Below are positions 11,079 to 23,733 of a stretch of DNA of 64,000 bases, in pieces (the first letter of the stretch is position 1; every line of letters starts with the position of its first letter). Source of the stretch: Oxyruncus cristatus (lineage: Eukaryota > Chordata > Aves > Passeriformes > Cotingidae); contig VXAY01005255.1 in assembly GCA_013399855.1 (NCBI GenBank), forward strand, positions 1-64,000, read 5' to 3'. The position numbers and the translations under genes were made by a program. The notes beneath the pieces were generated by a model. That model saw only the letters and a program-made list of their open reading frames with translations. It had not been told where the DNA came from and ran no database searches.

Positions 11079-12472
11079 GTAAGTAAAGTATAAAATTGCA
11101 TTAATTTGACTAGTAACATCAGCCTAATGTTCATTGGTTTTCATAACTGTTACACAGCTCAAAGGGAAAGGAATTTACAATAGCTGCTTATGAGCCATCT
11201 TTCTTTTCAGAATGAAATTGTTTTCCTCATTGCTTATTTATATGCAAATGTTTTTTTCCTGTTGATATGATGATATGCTGGAAACCATCTTCAGTGAAAA
11301 ACTAAAATTCACTTTGACTTAGAGCTAGGAGCTTTTTATTAGAAACTGCAGGGATTGATTTCTTTTTGTAAATGGCATATGAATAATTTTGTTTTCTTGG
11401 TTTTAATATTTGTTTTTATAAAAGCAGTCAAACATGCATAAAATAATGAGTGCCAGGTGTCGTTAGTTTAGGTGTCCTTATCCATGTCTTAGTCTTGGAG
11501 CCTTTTCATGAGAGGAACTGAAACAGTTGCTTTGCATAGAGTTTATGGCCTGCTGCTCAACTGGATCTCCTAACCATGTTCAAACACGTGTAGTAGGACT
11601 AGACTCGATCAAAGCCTTTAGAGAATAAAGCAGAGGTCAATGAGTGCAAGATAAAAAACAATAATTTACTGACTGGAAGAAAAGACCAATCAAATGTGGA
11701 GTTTGTGCAGAGAGATATGAAGGACTAGATCACTGACTGAACTGGGCTACTGAGTGAACAAACTGCCAGAGAAGATACTGCAACTTTTTCATCTTTCGTT
11801 TCCTTAAATATAATTCAGTCCTTACAAGCGACTGGTGTAGCTTACACATGGGTGTTGTAGTTTTTTTGTTGGATTTCGAGCAGTGGGAATGCTGGGTGCT
11901 AGCACGCGATACTGTGCTACCCCACAATACTTCTCCAATGACACTGTGATTTCTAAAATAGCATGAACACCTTTAAAACTCCAGTCCTGAGTTACTACTC
12001 CTTTATAATACATTGTCAGAATTATGAATACTGTAAAAATTGAGTTGTTGAAAATTAGTTGCTGCTGCTGAAATATCTTTTTTCTTTCCACACCCAAACC
12101 AGGCTGATAATTCTCTTCAGTTTCTTGAACAGTGTGAGAATCATTAATACTACTACATTATTTGGGCAAATAACTTGGGTCAGGTGTTCCAATGTATGTC
12201 CCAAGGGATGATTTTTATTTTAATTATTTTTGTGACATTTTTACAACCACCTGCTTCAAAGAATTCTTCTTACTTCTCTGTGATCCTTTACAGGAGGATT
12301 CAGACTTTAATATAGAGACATTACAGTTAACAATAATAAAATACCCCAAATGTCTAAAATAGATAGAAGAATCTCACTTTTTCATATCTTTTGCAATTTT
12401 AGTGACATTTCAAAAAGGAAAAAAAATATATCAATGTCTGAATTCTCCTGTTTAATTCTTCTGCTTTTCCAG

Positions 12473-12588
12473 TTTATTGAATGAAAAGACAGAACAGAGT
12501 CTTTCAAAGACTCAGCAAACCCTCATTAAGAAAAAACATGAAATGAAACTCAGCCAAGAGAAAATTATGCTTTTGGATGAAAAAATTA
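12473..12588 (+). pseudogene. TSGA10: TSGA10 block F
   Basis: Acceptor 'ttccag' ending at 12472, donor 'gtgagt' from 12589; 116 nt, entering in phase 2 and leaving in phase 1, which fits blocks E and G exactly. It encodes LLNEKTEQSLSKTQQ then IKKKHEMKLSQEKIMLLDEK, collinear with human LLYENTEKDLSDTQR and TQEKIMCLDEK. The frame is intact. Confidence 0.9.
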
Positions 12589-13107
12589 GTGAGTGACAGA
12601 TACAATATTTATAATAAAATTCAGTAGGCTAATTGTTACTTTCTGCATTTTCATTCTTCCTTTTTCTCCCTTATGGGTTAAAAGAAAAGGTGTTGAATGC
12701 AAATAAGCATACTCTTGACAGTTTTAACATTCTGAGTGCAAAACTTCTGTTTTCTTTCATTATTGGAGGGGTTTTGCTTTTTTAAATTATGCAATAGGGC
12801 TCTTGCAAGTAAGGTGCAGTGACAATACCCACTGATAGCTGAGCAATGTGTGCTGGTACCAATGTGCAGTGTCTGAGGGTATCAGCTGTGCTTATGATCG
12901 TCTAAGGCAGTGGCAGCACATCTCAGCACCGTAAGATGATGATGGTGGAAGTCAGGAAAACATCCTTTGTAGTATATTATAGTATATATCCTGTATTGAA
13001 TGGCACCTTGTTTATATTATGGGAGTAAAGGAGATAAATACAGGATTTCCTGTAGTGCCAAGGAGTATGATCTTCCAAAACTACAACTGAAAAGTGGTGA
13101 TAACCCA

Positions 13108-13905
13108 CCCTTACTTAAAATCATGGAGTGGGTGAGGTACGATCTTCCTTCTCAAGCAGGGCCACCTAGAGCCTGGTAGTCCAGGACCGTGACTAGATGG
13201 ATTTTGCGTATTTCCAAGGAAGGAGACTCTGTAACTTCTCTGGGCAACCTGTTACACTGCTGAATCACCACCAGAGTAAAAAACTGAGTTTCCTGATTTT
13301 CAGAGGAAACCTCCCGTGTTTCAGTTTGTGCCCATTGCCTCTTTATCCTGTCACTGGGCAACACTGAAAAGAGCCTGTCTTTGTCCTTTTTCCACCCACG
13401 CTTCAGATACGTTTGTAAGACCCCCTCCTGAGCCTTTTCTTCTCCAAGTCAAACAATCCCAGCTTTTTCTCATAGGGGAGATGCTCCAGTCTCTCAGTCA
13501 TCTTAATGGACTTTCACTGGACTCTCTCCAGTGTGTCCATGTCTCTCTTATACTGGGAAGACCAGAACTGGACCCAGCACTCCAGATGTGTCTCATCAGA
13601 GATGAGTAGAGAGGAAGAATTGCCTCCCTCTACGAGCTGCCAATAGTTCCGTAATGAAAAGCAAGATACCATTTGCCTTCTTTACAACAACAAGGGCACA
13701 TTGATGGCTCATGTTCAACATGGTGCCCACCCGGACTCCCAGCTTCCCTGCCAACCTGCTTTCCAGCCAGTGTGTACTGGTGCCTGGGGTTGTTCCTCTT
13801 CAGGTTCAGAAATTCCCTTTGCTGAACTTCATGGGTTCCTGTCAGCCCATTTCTCCATCTGGTGCAGATCCCTCTGGATGGCAGCATGACCCTCTCGTGT
13901 ATCAG
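13108..13905 (-). mobile_element. CR1-like LINE fragment in the F-G intron
   Basis: The low-coordinate half is the reverse complement of a CR1 3' region: 'gggccacctagagcctggtagtccagga', 'aaggagactctgtaacttctctgggcaacctgtt', 'tttcagtttgtgcccattgcctctt'. The high half continues with 'ccttctttacaacaacaagggcacattgatggctcatgttcaacatggtgccc', a segment also common in avian CR1-type repeats. It is diverged, with many small indels. Outer limits are approximate. Confidence 0.8.
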
Positions 13906-14586
13906 CCTGCGTGCTTTTTACAGGATGTAAGGCTCGCTGTAAGAGGAGTTTCTCTGATTCTTCTCTGCAAATGCAATGTATGTAGATCAAATAAAGATTG
14001 ATTCTCTGACCATTTAAAGGTAAACGTAGTGTGTAACACAGTATCAGCTGAATGAAGGTACTGAGGGGCATATTATAGAATTTGATTTTGTAGTGAATAC
14101 ATTTCTTTTTTCATTCTTACATTTTCATTTTTAAGTGGTGTTGAATTTTATAATTGCATTACTCTTTCTCACTATTACATAAAGGTCATTTAAATAAAAC
14201 AAATTATTTCAGGAGAAAACTGAGTAATATGAGGATAGCAGTCTCTTACTTCATTAGTCATTACATGCTGTAATCTATGTATTGCTGCTATCTATAGTAA
14301 TTCTGTTTAAGCCTATATCATTATAATATCCAAGAAAGTTATTTTAAATTATCTAAATATTTGCTCTTTAAGAATAGATTTGCTTTGAGCCAAGTAATTT
14401 AAGGCCTTGATCTCAAGAATAATGCATTTCTATAAATTGTTTATATATTTTGAAAAGGTGCATGTTTCAGTGTTTTCTTGAAGGGAAGCTTCTGCCTTGT
14501 TCTTTTATGCTCTAGAAGTGTATAAAAAGAATTTTTATTTCAAATGGGATTACATAATAAAAATGAGACCTTTTGATTGAGTTCAG

Positions 14587-14741
14587 ATAACTTTTCAAGA
14601 CAAAGTCACGTACAAGAAGAAGAGATCTGTGCCTTGAAAGAAACAATTGCACAACTTTATACGGAGAAGGCATCTTTGCAAGACTGTGTGGAAGAAGGAA
14701 GAGAGAAGATTGCTACTTTCGAGGAAAGCCTGGCAATTAAA
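14587..14741 (+). pseudogene. TSGA10: TSGA10 block G
   Basis: Acceptor 'gttcag' ending at 14586, donor 'gtatgt' from 14742; 155 nt, entering in phase 1 and leaving in phase 0. It encodes NFSRQSHVQEEEICALKETI, then EKASLQDCVEE and FEESLAIK, collinear with human NFTRQNIAQREEI, EKECLQACLDK and GESLAMK. The frame is intact. Confidence 0.9.
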
Positions 14742-15934
14742 GTATGTTCTAATATGTGAACAGTCACAAAAGGTAAACAGGGAAAGGATCTGTTGGGTCA
14801 TCACACCTGTCTTATGTTTGTACCTACAACAGTGCTCAGTGCTGATCTAGTTCTGCTCCTTCAGGGTAAGGATAAAACTCATGCTGACTTCAACAGCAGT
14901 GGATGTGAGCAGTGTTGATCACCTCATTTTAGCTATTTTGTATGGCTTATACTTATCAAGAGACGAGACTTTAGGCACAGTCCTGAAGTGGGGAAAATTA
15001 GCCAATAAAATATTTCATTTGTCATAAAAGGTAGCCTAAATTCTTCCTTGGGGTCCAGTGACATTAAAGATGCAGGGTGCTAAATAATATTCCCTTGTCA
15101 TTGAAGAAACATCTGAATTATATCTTTTCACCTTAAGTTTATTCCACAGTGTGATTGCAATCTATGTAATGAAGCTGCTTAGTTATTAGTTCTGAAACAT
15201 TATTTTTCACTTTGGCTTAAGTGACAGGGATATCGATTTAGGATAAACTAAATAAAATATTTTTTAACTGTTGTCATTTAACTCAAGAATTTGCATTGAT
15301 TTTTAACAAAATCTTAAGGAAAAAATATTGCAAGACAGGCTAATATCATCTTGCCGTAGGCACTGACTTTGTATTTTTAAAACTGTAAATTGTAAAATGG
15401 TGTCTATTTTAGAAAAGAGATGGCTTTCTCTCACCTCTCTTGTTTCTCCAGTAGAGGATATTTTCTAAGCCTATCTAGGCTTCTTTTAGGATCTCTATCC
15501 AAAGACAAGGGAGTAAAGTAATATACTTTTTGTTTTATCAATTACAAACTGCCAGACTAGTAGTTTATTCATTGTAGAAAAGCTGTGTTAACTTACCTAA
15601 TAGGCAGCAGACGTCATTTAGTTCTGGGACTGTGAGCAAAATGCTACATTTAGAAACACAAAGGATAAAAAAAAAAATAATTAAAATGATAATCTTCTGC
15701 AGATGATAACAACATTTGTTCCTTTATTTCCCAAATTTAAAAAAAAAAAAAAGAGTTTTCAAATCTAAATAGTACATGATGAAGCTTGGAAAATCACAGT
15801 CCATTTTGCATTAAATAGTTAAAATAATCAGCTAATTGAATAAAAAGACATATAGGTCATATTGCTCATTTTTTTCTTTCATTTATACTGAGGAGTGGTG
15901 AGAGGTTTATTTTAATTCTGTATTTCTTTTCTGG

Positions 15935-15990
15935 GAGAAAATAATTTCAGATTTCAAGATTCTGATTTCTGCGTTGGAGCATTCCACAAA
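15935..15990 (+). pseudogene. TSGA10: TSGA10 block H, displaced acceptor
   Basis: The homologous exon should start at GAG 15935 (human EKTISGMKNI; here EKIISDFKIL) but is preceded by GG (15933-15934), not AG, after a good pyrimidine tract. The AG inside the GAG codon (15936-15937) could serve instead and would drop one codon without shifting the frame. It ends at LEHSTK with donor 'gtaaga' from 15991, phase 2. The match is weaker than in the flanking blocks. Confidence 0.75.
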
Positions 15991-16183
15991 GTAAGAAATG
16001 TCAACATAATTATCAAATTGTGATTAATTTATAGCATTAAATAAAAAAATTAATCATAGGATTTAATATTAAAATGTTACAGCTTTCTTTCCTGACATGA
16101 AAACTTAACCACTGAAAAAGCTGCCATTTGTATTCGATTGGGCAGCCTTGTCATACCTGAAGAATTTTTTGTTTGCTGCACAG

Positions 16184-16355
16184 GACATCTGCTGAAGCAC
16201 TCTCCATCTGTGAGGAGGATATCACCAGTATGCATCAAGAGCTACAAGAAACCAACAAAGAACTCACACAGAACAACAACAACAACAGAGAATCATTAGC
16301 TCAGGAGAAGAACAGGTTACAAGACCATCTTTCTAATATTAAGCAAGAAATTCAG
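16184..16355 (+). pseudogene. TSGA10: TSGA10 block I, with asparagine run
   Basis: Acceptor 'tgcacag' ending at 16183, donor 'gtatat' from 16356; 172 nt, entering in phase 2 and leaving in phase 0. It reads SAEALSICEEDITSMHQELQ, ETNKELTQ, then five consecutive AAC codons (16272-16286) and RESLAQEKNRLQDHLSN, collinear with human CTEALIVCEQDVSRMRRQL, ETNDELAQ and the following heptads. The AAC run replaces the human IARER-type residues. The frame is intact. Confidence 0.9.
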
Positions 16356-18479
16356 GTATATTTGTACCGAGAACCCTTGACTAAAAATAAAAAATGGTGC
16401 ATTTTTCAAGTAGTGCAGGGAATTGGTGGGTCCTCATTGGAAGTAAATCTGCAAACTAGCTTTAAGTTCGTGGTTCAAACTCTGAATTTTCTCTTATTGC
16501 TCAGCTCACTTGTATAAAGAGGACCAGCTATTCTTATGTAATGGTTTAGATATTTATCTTGAGGAACAGCTAATTAATATTTTTTTCCTGATCCTAAAGA
16601 AAAAACAATGTGGCAGCTATAGCTATCACTTGTGTGGAAAAGTACTATCAAGGAAGCAGTGGGTGTTCCTTATACTGTGCTGTGACTGGTCTATAGAACT
16701 TAAAAGCTTATTACTTTCACCTGCTAATAATTTAACACATTACACATTTTAACAAGGTTCTAAATGTTATTAATCACAGTTTATTGGTGTGTGTTTCTTT
16801 AAAAGTGGCTTTTGGATAAAAGGTAATGGAAAAAGTTGGTTATAATGCAACCTTACATTGTCTACTGTGTTAATTATCTCCATGCAGTTCCAAGTGAAAG
16901 TAATTAAAGTATTTAAAGGGTCATCTCATGCACACACAATACTCCTGCACCAGCATTTTCCAAGTGGCTAGAAATTAGGCTTAATACCTCTAGTGGTTCG
17001 TCCCTCTGTACTGTTCTTGTTTTCTTCTTTTTCCTCAGCTTCTTGCCTTCATTTAGGTTTTCTGATACTTGATCATTCTTCTCTGCATTTAGTCTACTGC
17101 TCAGCTGGTTTTCTCTTCCTCTAGAAGTGCTATTTGGTTTGAAAGGAGCAAATTAACTGCACCTGATCTTAAGTCATTAAGGCTCCCTTTTAAGTGAAGA
17201 AAATTCCTCTAGGAGATTCATCCCACTCCAGATTTTAAAGTGATTAATACTACCTGCCTCTCTGCCTTCACTGAAGAGGCAGTGTAGCTAATGACTTTAG
17301 ATTGGTGCCTAATTCTTTGCTGCAAAAATTAGGTGAGACAACTTGCATTCTAAATAACTTCTCTCAAGCATACTAACTGTTTCACTTTGGTGCCCTCCTT
17401 GAGTATCCAAGAAAAAGAGAGGTTTGTAGTAGCTTTAACCACCAAAGATTCTCCAGGGAATCACTCTGCTTCACCTTCTCTCAGAGGCACAGTTGATACT
17501 GATGATGCCTCCTGTTGGTCCTAGCTGCTTTTGAAAGCTTCATGATTTCCTTTGCAATGCCTGGATGCTTGTAGAAGCAATCAGAAACAAAAATCTTAGT
17601 CTTACAGGATCAAATGCTCTTAAAAGTCTTGCTCCGTAATGTGTATCGGCTCCTCTGGGTTCTTCCATTGAGGTGTTACTCCAAGTATTTAAAGTAGCAT
17701 TCTCATTCCTTCATTTGGGCTTACTGGAAAAGTTCACAGATTTTCAGAGCACCTTTCTCAGCAACTCACAGCCCTTCTGCAATGGGAACAGGGGTTTCTT
17801 CTTACCCTTCTACTCACCACATCATGCCCATGCACATACCTGCCCCCAGTTCTTGCAGATGAATGTTGTCCTGGTAATTTTAGATGGAAGAAAAAGTTTC
17901 TGAACAGTGCAGTTCAAGACAGCCTTTCTGCAGTTTTTTTAGCTCGTTCTGTTCTCTTGCTCAAGCAATAGTTGCCAGAAATGCTCTGTGTGTCCTTCTA
18001 ATACTTCTGGCTTTATTTTTCCAGATTAGCAGGTAAGCACTTAATTAAAATATAAGCAATTAATAATTAGACCACTTAATTCAAATTTTTATCTCTCTTC
18101 TTTTTGAAATGTGGACTTTTAAAAGACTAGAACGTGTTAAAAAAGGGAGCTAACTGAGCTCTGCTACTTAAATTGTTTTATTATGACAATCTAGCTGCCA
18201 AATAATCCATCTGTATTTTTCTTCTTAAATGCTTCATTTCTTTACAGACATTTTTCTTCTTTTTAGGAAGATTTAGCATTATTTATAAGTCAAAGAAGCA
18301 AATTATTTTTGAAAAGTAAAAAATGTGGTGTATGAAGTACAAATAATTTAGATTATATATAGCCTTTAAAAAATCCAGTTAATAAAGCCATAAACCTTAG
18401 CTAGGCACTATTTTTCTGTGGTTTATTGTAAAGTTATAAGCAGAATACTCCAACCTCATAAAAAAAACTTTCTTCATAG

Positions 18480-18590
18480 GTACTACATAAAAAACTAGCA
18501 AAGTACCAAAACAAGCTTGATTATACGAAGTTGAAGGCCCAGGATTCAAACATAGATATTGTCAGGCTGAAGAATGTAATGAAGTCTAAA
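18480..18590 (+). pseudogene. TSGA10: TSGA10 block J
   Basis: Acceptor 'cttcatag' ending at 18479, donor 'gtgagt' from 18591; 111 nt, 37 codons, phase 0 at both ends. It encodes VLHKKLAKYQNKLDYTKLK then DSNIDIVRLKNVMKSK, matching human ALSKKLNDTHNELNDIKQK and TNLEVNKLKNILKSE. The frame is intact. Confidence 0.87.
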
Positions 18591-19140
18591 GTGAGTATAC
18601 AAATTAAAACTGTTAGTAAAAGCTGTTGTTTTTTAACTAAAACTGAAATTTTAACGATATCTCCATGGAAAAATTTGCTTCCTAGCCAGAACTTATTTGC
18701 ATTCCATTAATTTGTTTTTATTAGCTTGGACACTTTTTCATGGCTCTTTTTGCAGTACACAATTAATGTAGTGTATTTCATTGTACTTGTGTATGTATTT
18801 ACACTCACACGTCTGTGTGTTTATTAAACTTACAAATTTAGACAGTGAGTAGTACAGAAGCTTTGAAATCTGGGATTAAAGTAAAAAAAACATTGTGCTG
18901 CATTGCTATACCTTGTATTTCTAATGTTAACCTAGACATTTTTAACAGATGTCTTCTGCTTATAAAAATATAGTCATCTTGAACAAAACTCTCGTTCTTC
19001 AGCAGTCTCTCAATGTTTTGGCCTAGAGGCAGAATTTTTGGTGGAAATAGAATATCCAATACCATACCTGTAGATCTAGAGATACCCCTATTTTGTGGAG
19101 CTTACTGTAAATTATTAAATAAACAAGCTTTATGTGTTAG

Positions 19141-19327
19141 GAGAGAGAGAACTGCGAGCTCCTGGAGAATTACCACAAAGCCTGTGAACAAAGAGAAAGT
19201 TGGGAAGCAAGATGCCGTCAAGCAGAAGCAGGCTTTTCCTCTGTTAGACTGGCACTGGTCAGTGCAGAGCCTGCGAACCACAGGCTGAAGGAGAAAGTAA
19301 GAGTCCCTCGGAACACAGATGGAGCAA
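19141..19327 (+). pseudogene. TSGA10: TSGA10 block K, with one-base frameshift
   Basis: Acceptor 'gtgttag' ending at 19140, donor 'gtgagt' from 19328. From phase 0 it reads ERENCELLENYHKACEQRES, then WEARCRQAEAGFSS to HRLKEKV at 19299, collinear with human ESENRQMMEQLRKANEDAEN and RLKEKV. After that the similarity continues only in another frame: ESLGTQMEQ against human DSLNREVEQ, ending at the donor in phase 0. One extra A near 19299-19300 explains this. Read without correction, the block ends in phase 1 and would throw block L out of frame. Confidence 0.84.
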
Positions 19328-22300
19328 GTGAGTTGAAATCTTTCTTTCAATAGTTCAGCCTTGAAACGGCCTGGTAGTATTTTAAAGTTATGTTTAATGC
19401 AAATTCTTACGTTTTAGAGAGATTTGCTGCCATGAACTGTGTGGATTTTAACTTTTTATAATAATATGACTAGATCTTTACTAGTCACTTGGGAAAAGAG
19501 ATCTTAAAAAATAATAGCAAATTTCAAAGAAAACAAAAAAATAAAATGCTCTTATGTTTGGAATGACTGAAGGCAAAAAGTCACACACAATTCCACAGCA
19601 TACCTGAAACATGTCTAGTGCTTTGTCACCTACTATGTTCCTGTGCCTTCTTTTCTTGCTTCCAGCTTTTCAGGCTTCTTTTATGTGTCCCAAAGAGCCT
19701 CTTCCCATCTGAAAATCTGAAGAACTTGCACAGAAATTCGCAGCATGGCTTTGGAAATATGCTGCAAACATACACATGTGGTTTGGGGTTTTTCCAGTTT
19801 TAGTTGTCATGAATATCATATAAGCTACTGAGGGCTACTTAAGCACATTAGATACTCAACCAAACTGTTGCTGTTCAGAAAGTGGATGAGAACACAACAA
19901 TAACAAAACAGCAACAGCACAGGAAGATCATGTGGCAGATTTTGACTTTTCAAAAATAATAAAACCGGCACATGGTCCTGGTTTGTCCAGAAAGCCTCAA
20001 ACCAGAAGACATTTCATCCTTCTAATTCCACCCCACATGCCTGCTATTAAGTATAGGAGCGAGCAGCCCTCTTCATAAAAACTGTGTCAACATATTAGGT
20101 CAGAATTCCAAATGTCACATTCAGTTTCATAGCAGTTACATGCAAGGCACACATCTAAAACACAGAGGGTTTTGTTCAAAAAAATCTTAATGTGCTCAGC
20201 AGTTCTCTGTGTTCCTTGTGCCTTTTTTAAGTAAGACAGAGCTAGGATTAATGTGATGTGTTCCCCATACAGTCATCTCTTGGGATGTAATTTCTAATAA
20301 AGTCTTCAAGAAAATCATAGTGTTTTACCTTTCACTTTGCTCTGCTGATCTCCCAGACCCATTCTGCCACCCACTGAAAATTAGGAAGTTAAAAGTGACT
20401 GACCAGGAATACAGGTATCACTGGGCAAAGTACAGGCATTTTCAAAGAGGAAAAACCTAGGTTGAGGTAAGTTAAAGTTCATGAAATTCTTAATGCTTTT
20501 AGTCAGAACTGCTGCTGCTGACTTGTGGACTCCTCTTTAATGTGACTTTGTCATCTCATAGTCATGCCTCAGTTTACAGGTGACAGCAGTATAAATATGA
20601 CTGACAGAATCTCAGCACTCACAGATCATCTACATTCAAAACCACATTTTATTGCTAAAATAAGAGGATCTCATTTGAAAATGAAATGCGACCCATGGCA
20701 GAATTTTCAACTTTATTAGCTCTGCAGAAGGAGTAGAACTCTAGGAATAGAGTTTAAAATGTCAGTAGCTAATTTTGCTGTCAGAAGCAAGAACTCTTCT
20801 AGATTTTACATACAGGAGTTATTTAAAGAAATAACTTTATGGTTTATTCTAGAATAAATTACTGCTGCCTCTTAAAATTCACATAGAGATATTTTGTAGG
20901 ATTTTTGTAAATTTTTTTGCAGTAGCATTTTGATTATCTGATATTGCTTTACATTTACCAACAGAAGCAGCATAAAAGTCTCATATTTCTGTGTTAAGCA
21001 AGTCTCTTCTGAAAATGATAGACATAGAGATAGAATAGAGAGCTTCAAAATATACATTGGGAGAGTCTCTATACTTGCAAATCTCACATCTACACAAAAA
21101 CTTTGCATTAAACTAAATTCAGTCAAAGAACAATTAAATTAGCATTTAACTTCCACAGCAGAAAAAGTAGAAAGGGTATGTGAAATATATTAGCAATTTT
21201 CCAATTTTTTAATGTTTAATTTGGCATTTCTCAGGGGCTTACTCCTCAAAGTTTATGTGCTGTATACTCTTTGAAAAGGACACTGCTTTGCAAGGCTTGA
21301 CTATGAATACTCAAAAGTCAGGGATTAAAATTACTGGTTATTTTCATGAAAGCTTGCATTTTACATCTAGTCAATAAGTAAGCAGAATATCTGGACTTGT
21401 TTATTAGCAATGGAACTTGACATGGACTTGACTGACAGCTTAATGAAGTATCAATATCTTTAATATTTTCTTAATTTCCCTTGAAATTTTTGTTGACCTT
21501 GATTTTTTACAAAAACTAGAAAATTAATATTTGATAGGCAAACTTTTAAAAACTCATCTTGGATAAACTTTGAAAAATTGTTCACACATACCTAGATTAT
21601 TTAGATATTTTCAGTATGATTCTGTCACTGACCTGTCCATCCTCTGCTCCAGCTGAGATAATGTCTTGTTCTTTACAGGCTTCCAGCGTTCTCTTTGCAC
21701 CTTTATGCCTTTTGCATACATCATGGGTAAAGCTGCTGTTTGACAGTTGGTTACATGTTCTAGACACACGTGTGTGATGTCTTTCGTATGCTTGTGGAAT
21801 CCTCTGTGATTCTTACGATAGGGAAGAGTTCCAGCATATGACATTTATCTGAAACTTTTATGAGATCTAATATGATTTAAGCCTCCCTGGATCCTTTTGT
21901 GAGATTGTCCATGGAGGGGATTGCTGGGAGTGTGGAGAACAGCAACAGTTCTGGGAAAGAAAAGTGCAGAAATGCAGTTGGAGAAAAGTCTGCAGTTGGG
22001 GAATTTTCACTAATTTTTCCATATCTTTTCAAGTAGTCTTTCATCAGCCATGTATAACCTTCAGATAGGGCTTTTATTTTACATAGTATTCCAGTGCAGA
22101 ATCTGCATTACTGGATTGAAGCATATGTATATTCAGAAGTGGAAACTAAACTTGAAGTTTTCAGCTTTCTTTTGTTCTGAAATATAGAATATCAAAACTG
22201 TTTCTCTGCAAAGGAACTAGATTTTTGAGTGACAGTTCATAGAAAATTGGATCGTTCAGAATGAAGAAACCTTTCAGTATAGTTTGGTAAGAGAAAAAAA

Positions 22301-23204
22301 TTGAGCTTTGCTTTGGGAAGTGAAAAATTCTTTTTTATTTTTTCTTTTCCCTCCTCTCTGTTGGCCTACGATCTGAGTTCTCCCAGTATCTTCCTTCTTT
22401 GAACACAAAAATGATTATCCTCTGAAAATTCTGAGGAATGTGCTAGAGAGGTGGGTGTTTATTAAGATGTCTCAGTTCACAGATTTCCCATGACCTTTGG
22501 CTGAGCATCATTGTGTGTAATGTAAACTGGGCTTGCGTAAAATACAGATAAAACTGTTTGCAGCACCCCAAACAGACTCAGTTAGACTAAAATGCATACA
22601 TGAAAAGATGAAGGGAAAATAACAACTAGCTTACTTATGCTATCTTTTTTGTACGTAGCTATGTCTCAGATATGTCCATCTTTGCAGTGAAATATACTAG
22701 ATTTTATGGGTATGCTTTTATAGATTTCCCCAAGATATGCAGATACATAATATCTTGGTTTGTATTTTATTCTTCCTTCCCCCCCCATTTACTCTTGATG
22801 CTCCTTTAAGCATATTAAGTGCCTTCTCACTCTGCTGGTGACACTGATATTGGTTTATTATTCTGTCTACAGAATCCATTGATCCATATATTTCATAGCA
22901 TTTTGTCATTTTTATCAAGTACATTTATATTCAGATATATACATTGGATGAATTTCTAAATCTGGCAGAGGATTTTGACTAGGAAAATATAACACTAATC
23001 ATATACACATTGGATGAATTTATAAGATTTCGAGTAGGAAAACACAGCACTAATCATCCATCTTGGCTTAAAAGCAAATTCTCTCATTGATCCCAGACTT
23101 CCTTTTTTATACTTATCTTTTTTTTTTTTTTGGTAAAGGTTACCCTAATAAAATGCCATTAAGCTTAATAGACGTACACCTGAAACTTTGAAATCTTTGT
23201 TTAG
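19328..23204. other. Intron-like stretch where the expected middle exons of TSGA10 are not found
   Basis: Human TSGA10 has about 70 residues (from HLNAERS to about EIEMRE) between the positions of blocks K and L. I scanned this stretch for a counterpart and found none, so those exons are deleted or beyond recognition here. The stretch contains AT-rich noncoding DNA and a local tandem duplication near 22.94-23.06 kb. No CR1 copy was recognised in it. Confidence 0.6.
22941..23057. repeat. Diverged two-copy tandem duplication (about 60-bp unit)
   Basis: Two adjacent copies, 22941-23002 and 23007-23057, each begin 'acattggatgaattt' and end with 'cactaatcat'. The second is about 10 bases shorter in its middle, and several substitutions separate them, so the duplication is not very recent. 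Confidence 0.75.
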
Positions 23205-23407
23205 CTGCAGAGCAAGCGTGAGTCATCCCATTCTGAAACAGAGCTGCTGAGAAAACAACTGGGAAATGAAAGAGCGTCTATGAAAAACCTGGAATCTTTG
23301 CTTGTGTCGAATTGTGAGAAAGAATTTCAGTCACAGATAGCGAAGCAAGAGAAAGACTCTGAAATTCAGTTTCTCAAGGAACAGCTTGCTTTATGGAAAA
23401 ATCAACT
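23205..23407 (+). pseudogene. TSGA10: TSGA10 block L
   Basis: Two phase-0 acceptors are possible, ttag|CTG (23205) or ctgcag|AGC (23211). Donor 'gtgagt' from 23408, phase 2. It encodes [50 protein letters not shown] and [10 protein letters not shown], collinear with human SAHSEIELLRSQMANERISM, QNLEALLVAN and YQSQIALQEKESEIQLLKE. This is among the best conserved blocks and has no lesion. Confidence 0.92.
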
Positions 23408-23733
23408 GTGAGTAAATCACCCGGAGAGTATTGCAGGTTTTCTCATTCTTTCCAAGGGTATATAAACAGAGATGGTTTTATATCTACCTGCATTTTCAAA
23501 TGGCCAATGTACCTGGCTACCCTAATAGCAGAAGGTACCAAAAAGGTACTTTTGATTCCTCAGCTCTACTCTAATAGACTTTCTGCGTAGTGTTATATTT
23601 TGCTCAAAAAAAAAAAAATGTTTTTAATCTCAATTGCATGATATAGCTACCCTTTTAATTTTGGATAATTGTATTTGGCTACATGCTTGGAGGATTATAG
23701 TTGCTATCTAATTAGAGTGTATGGACTTTACAG

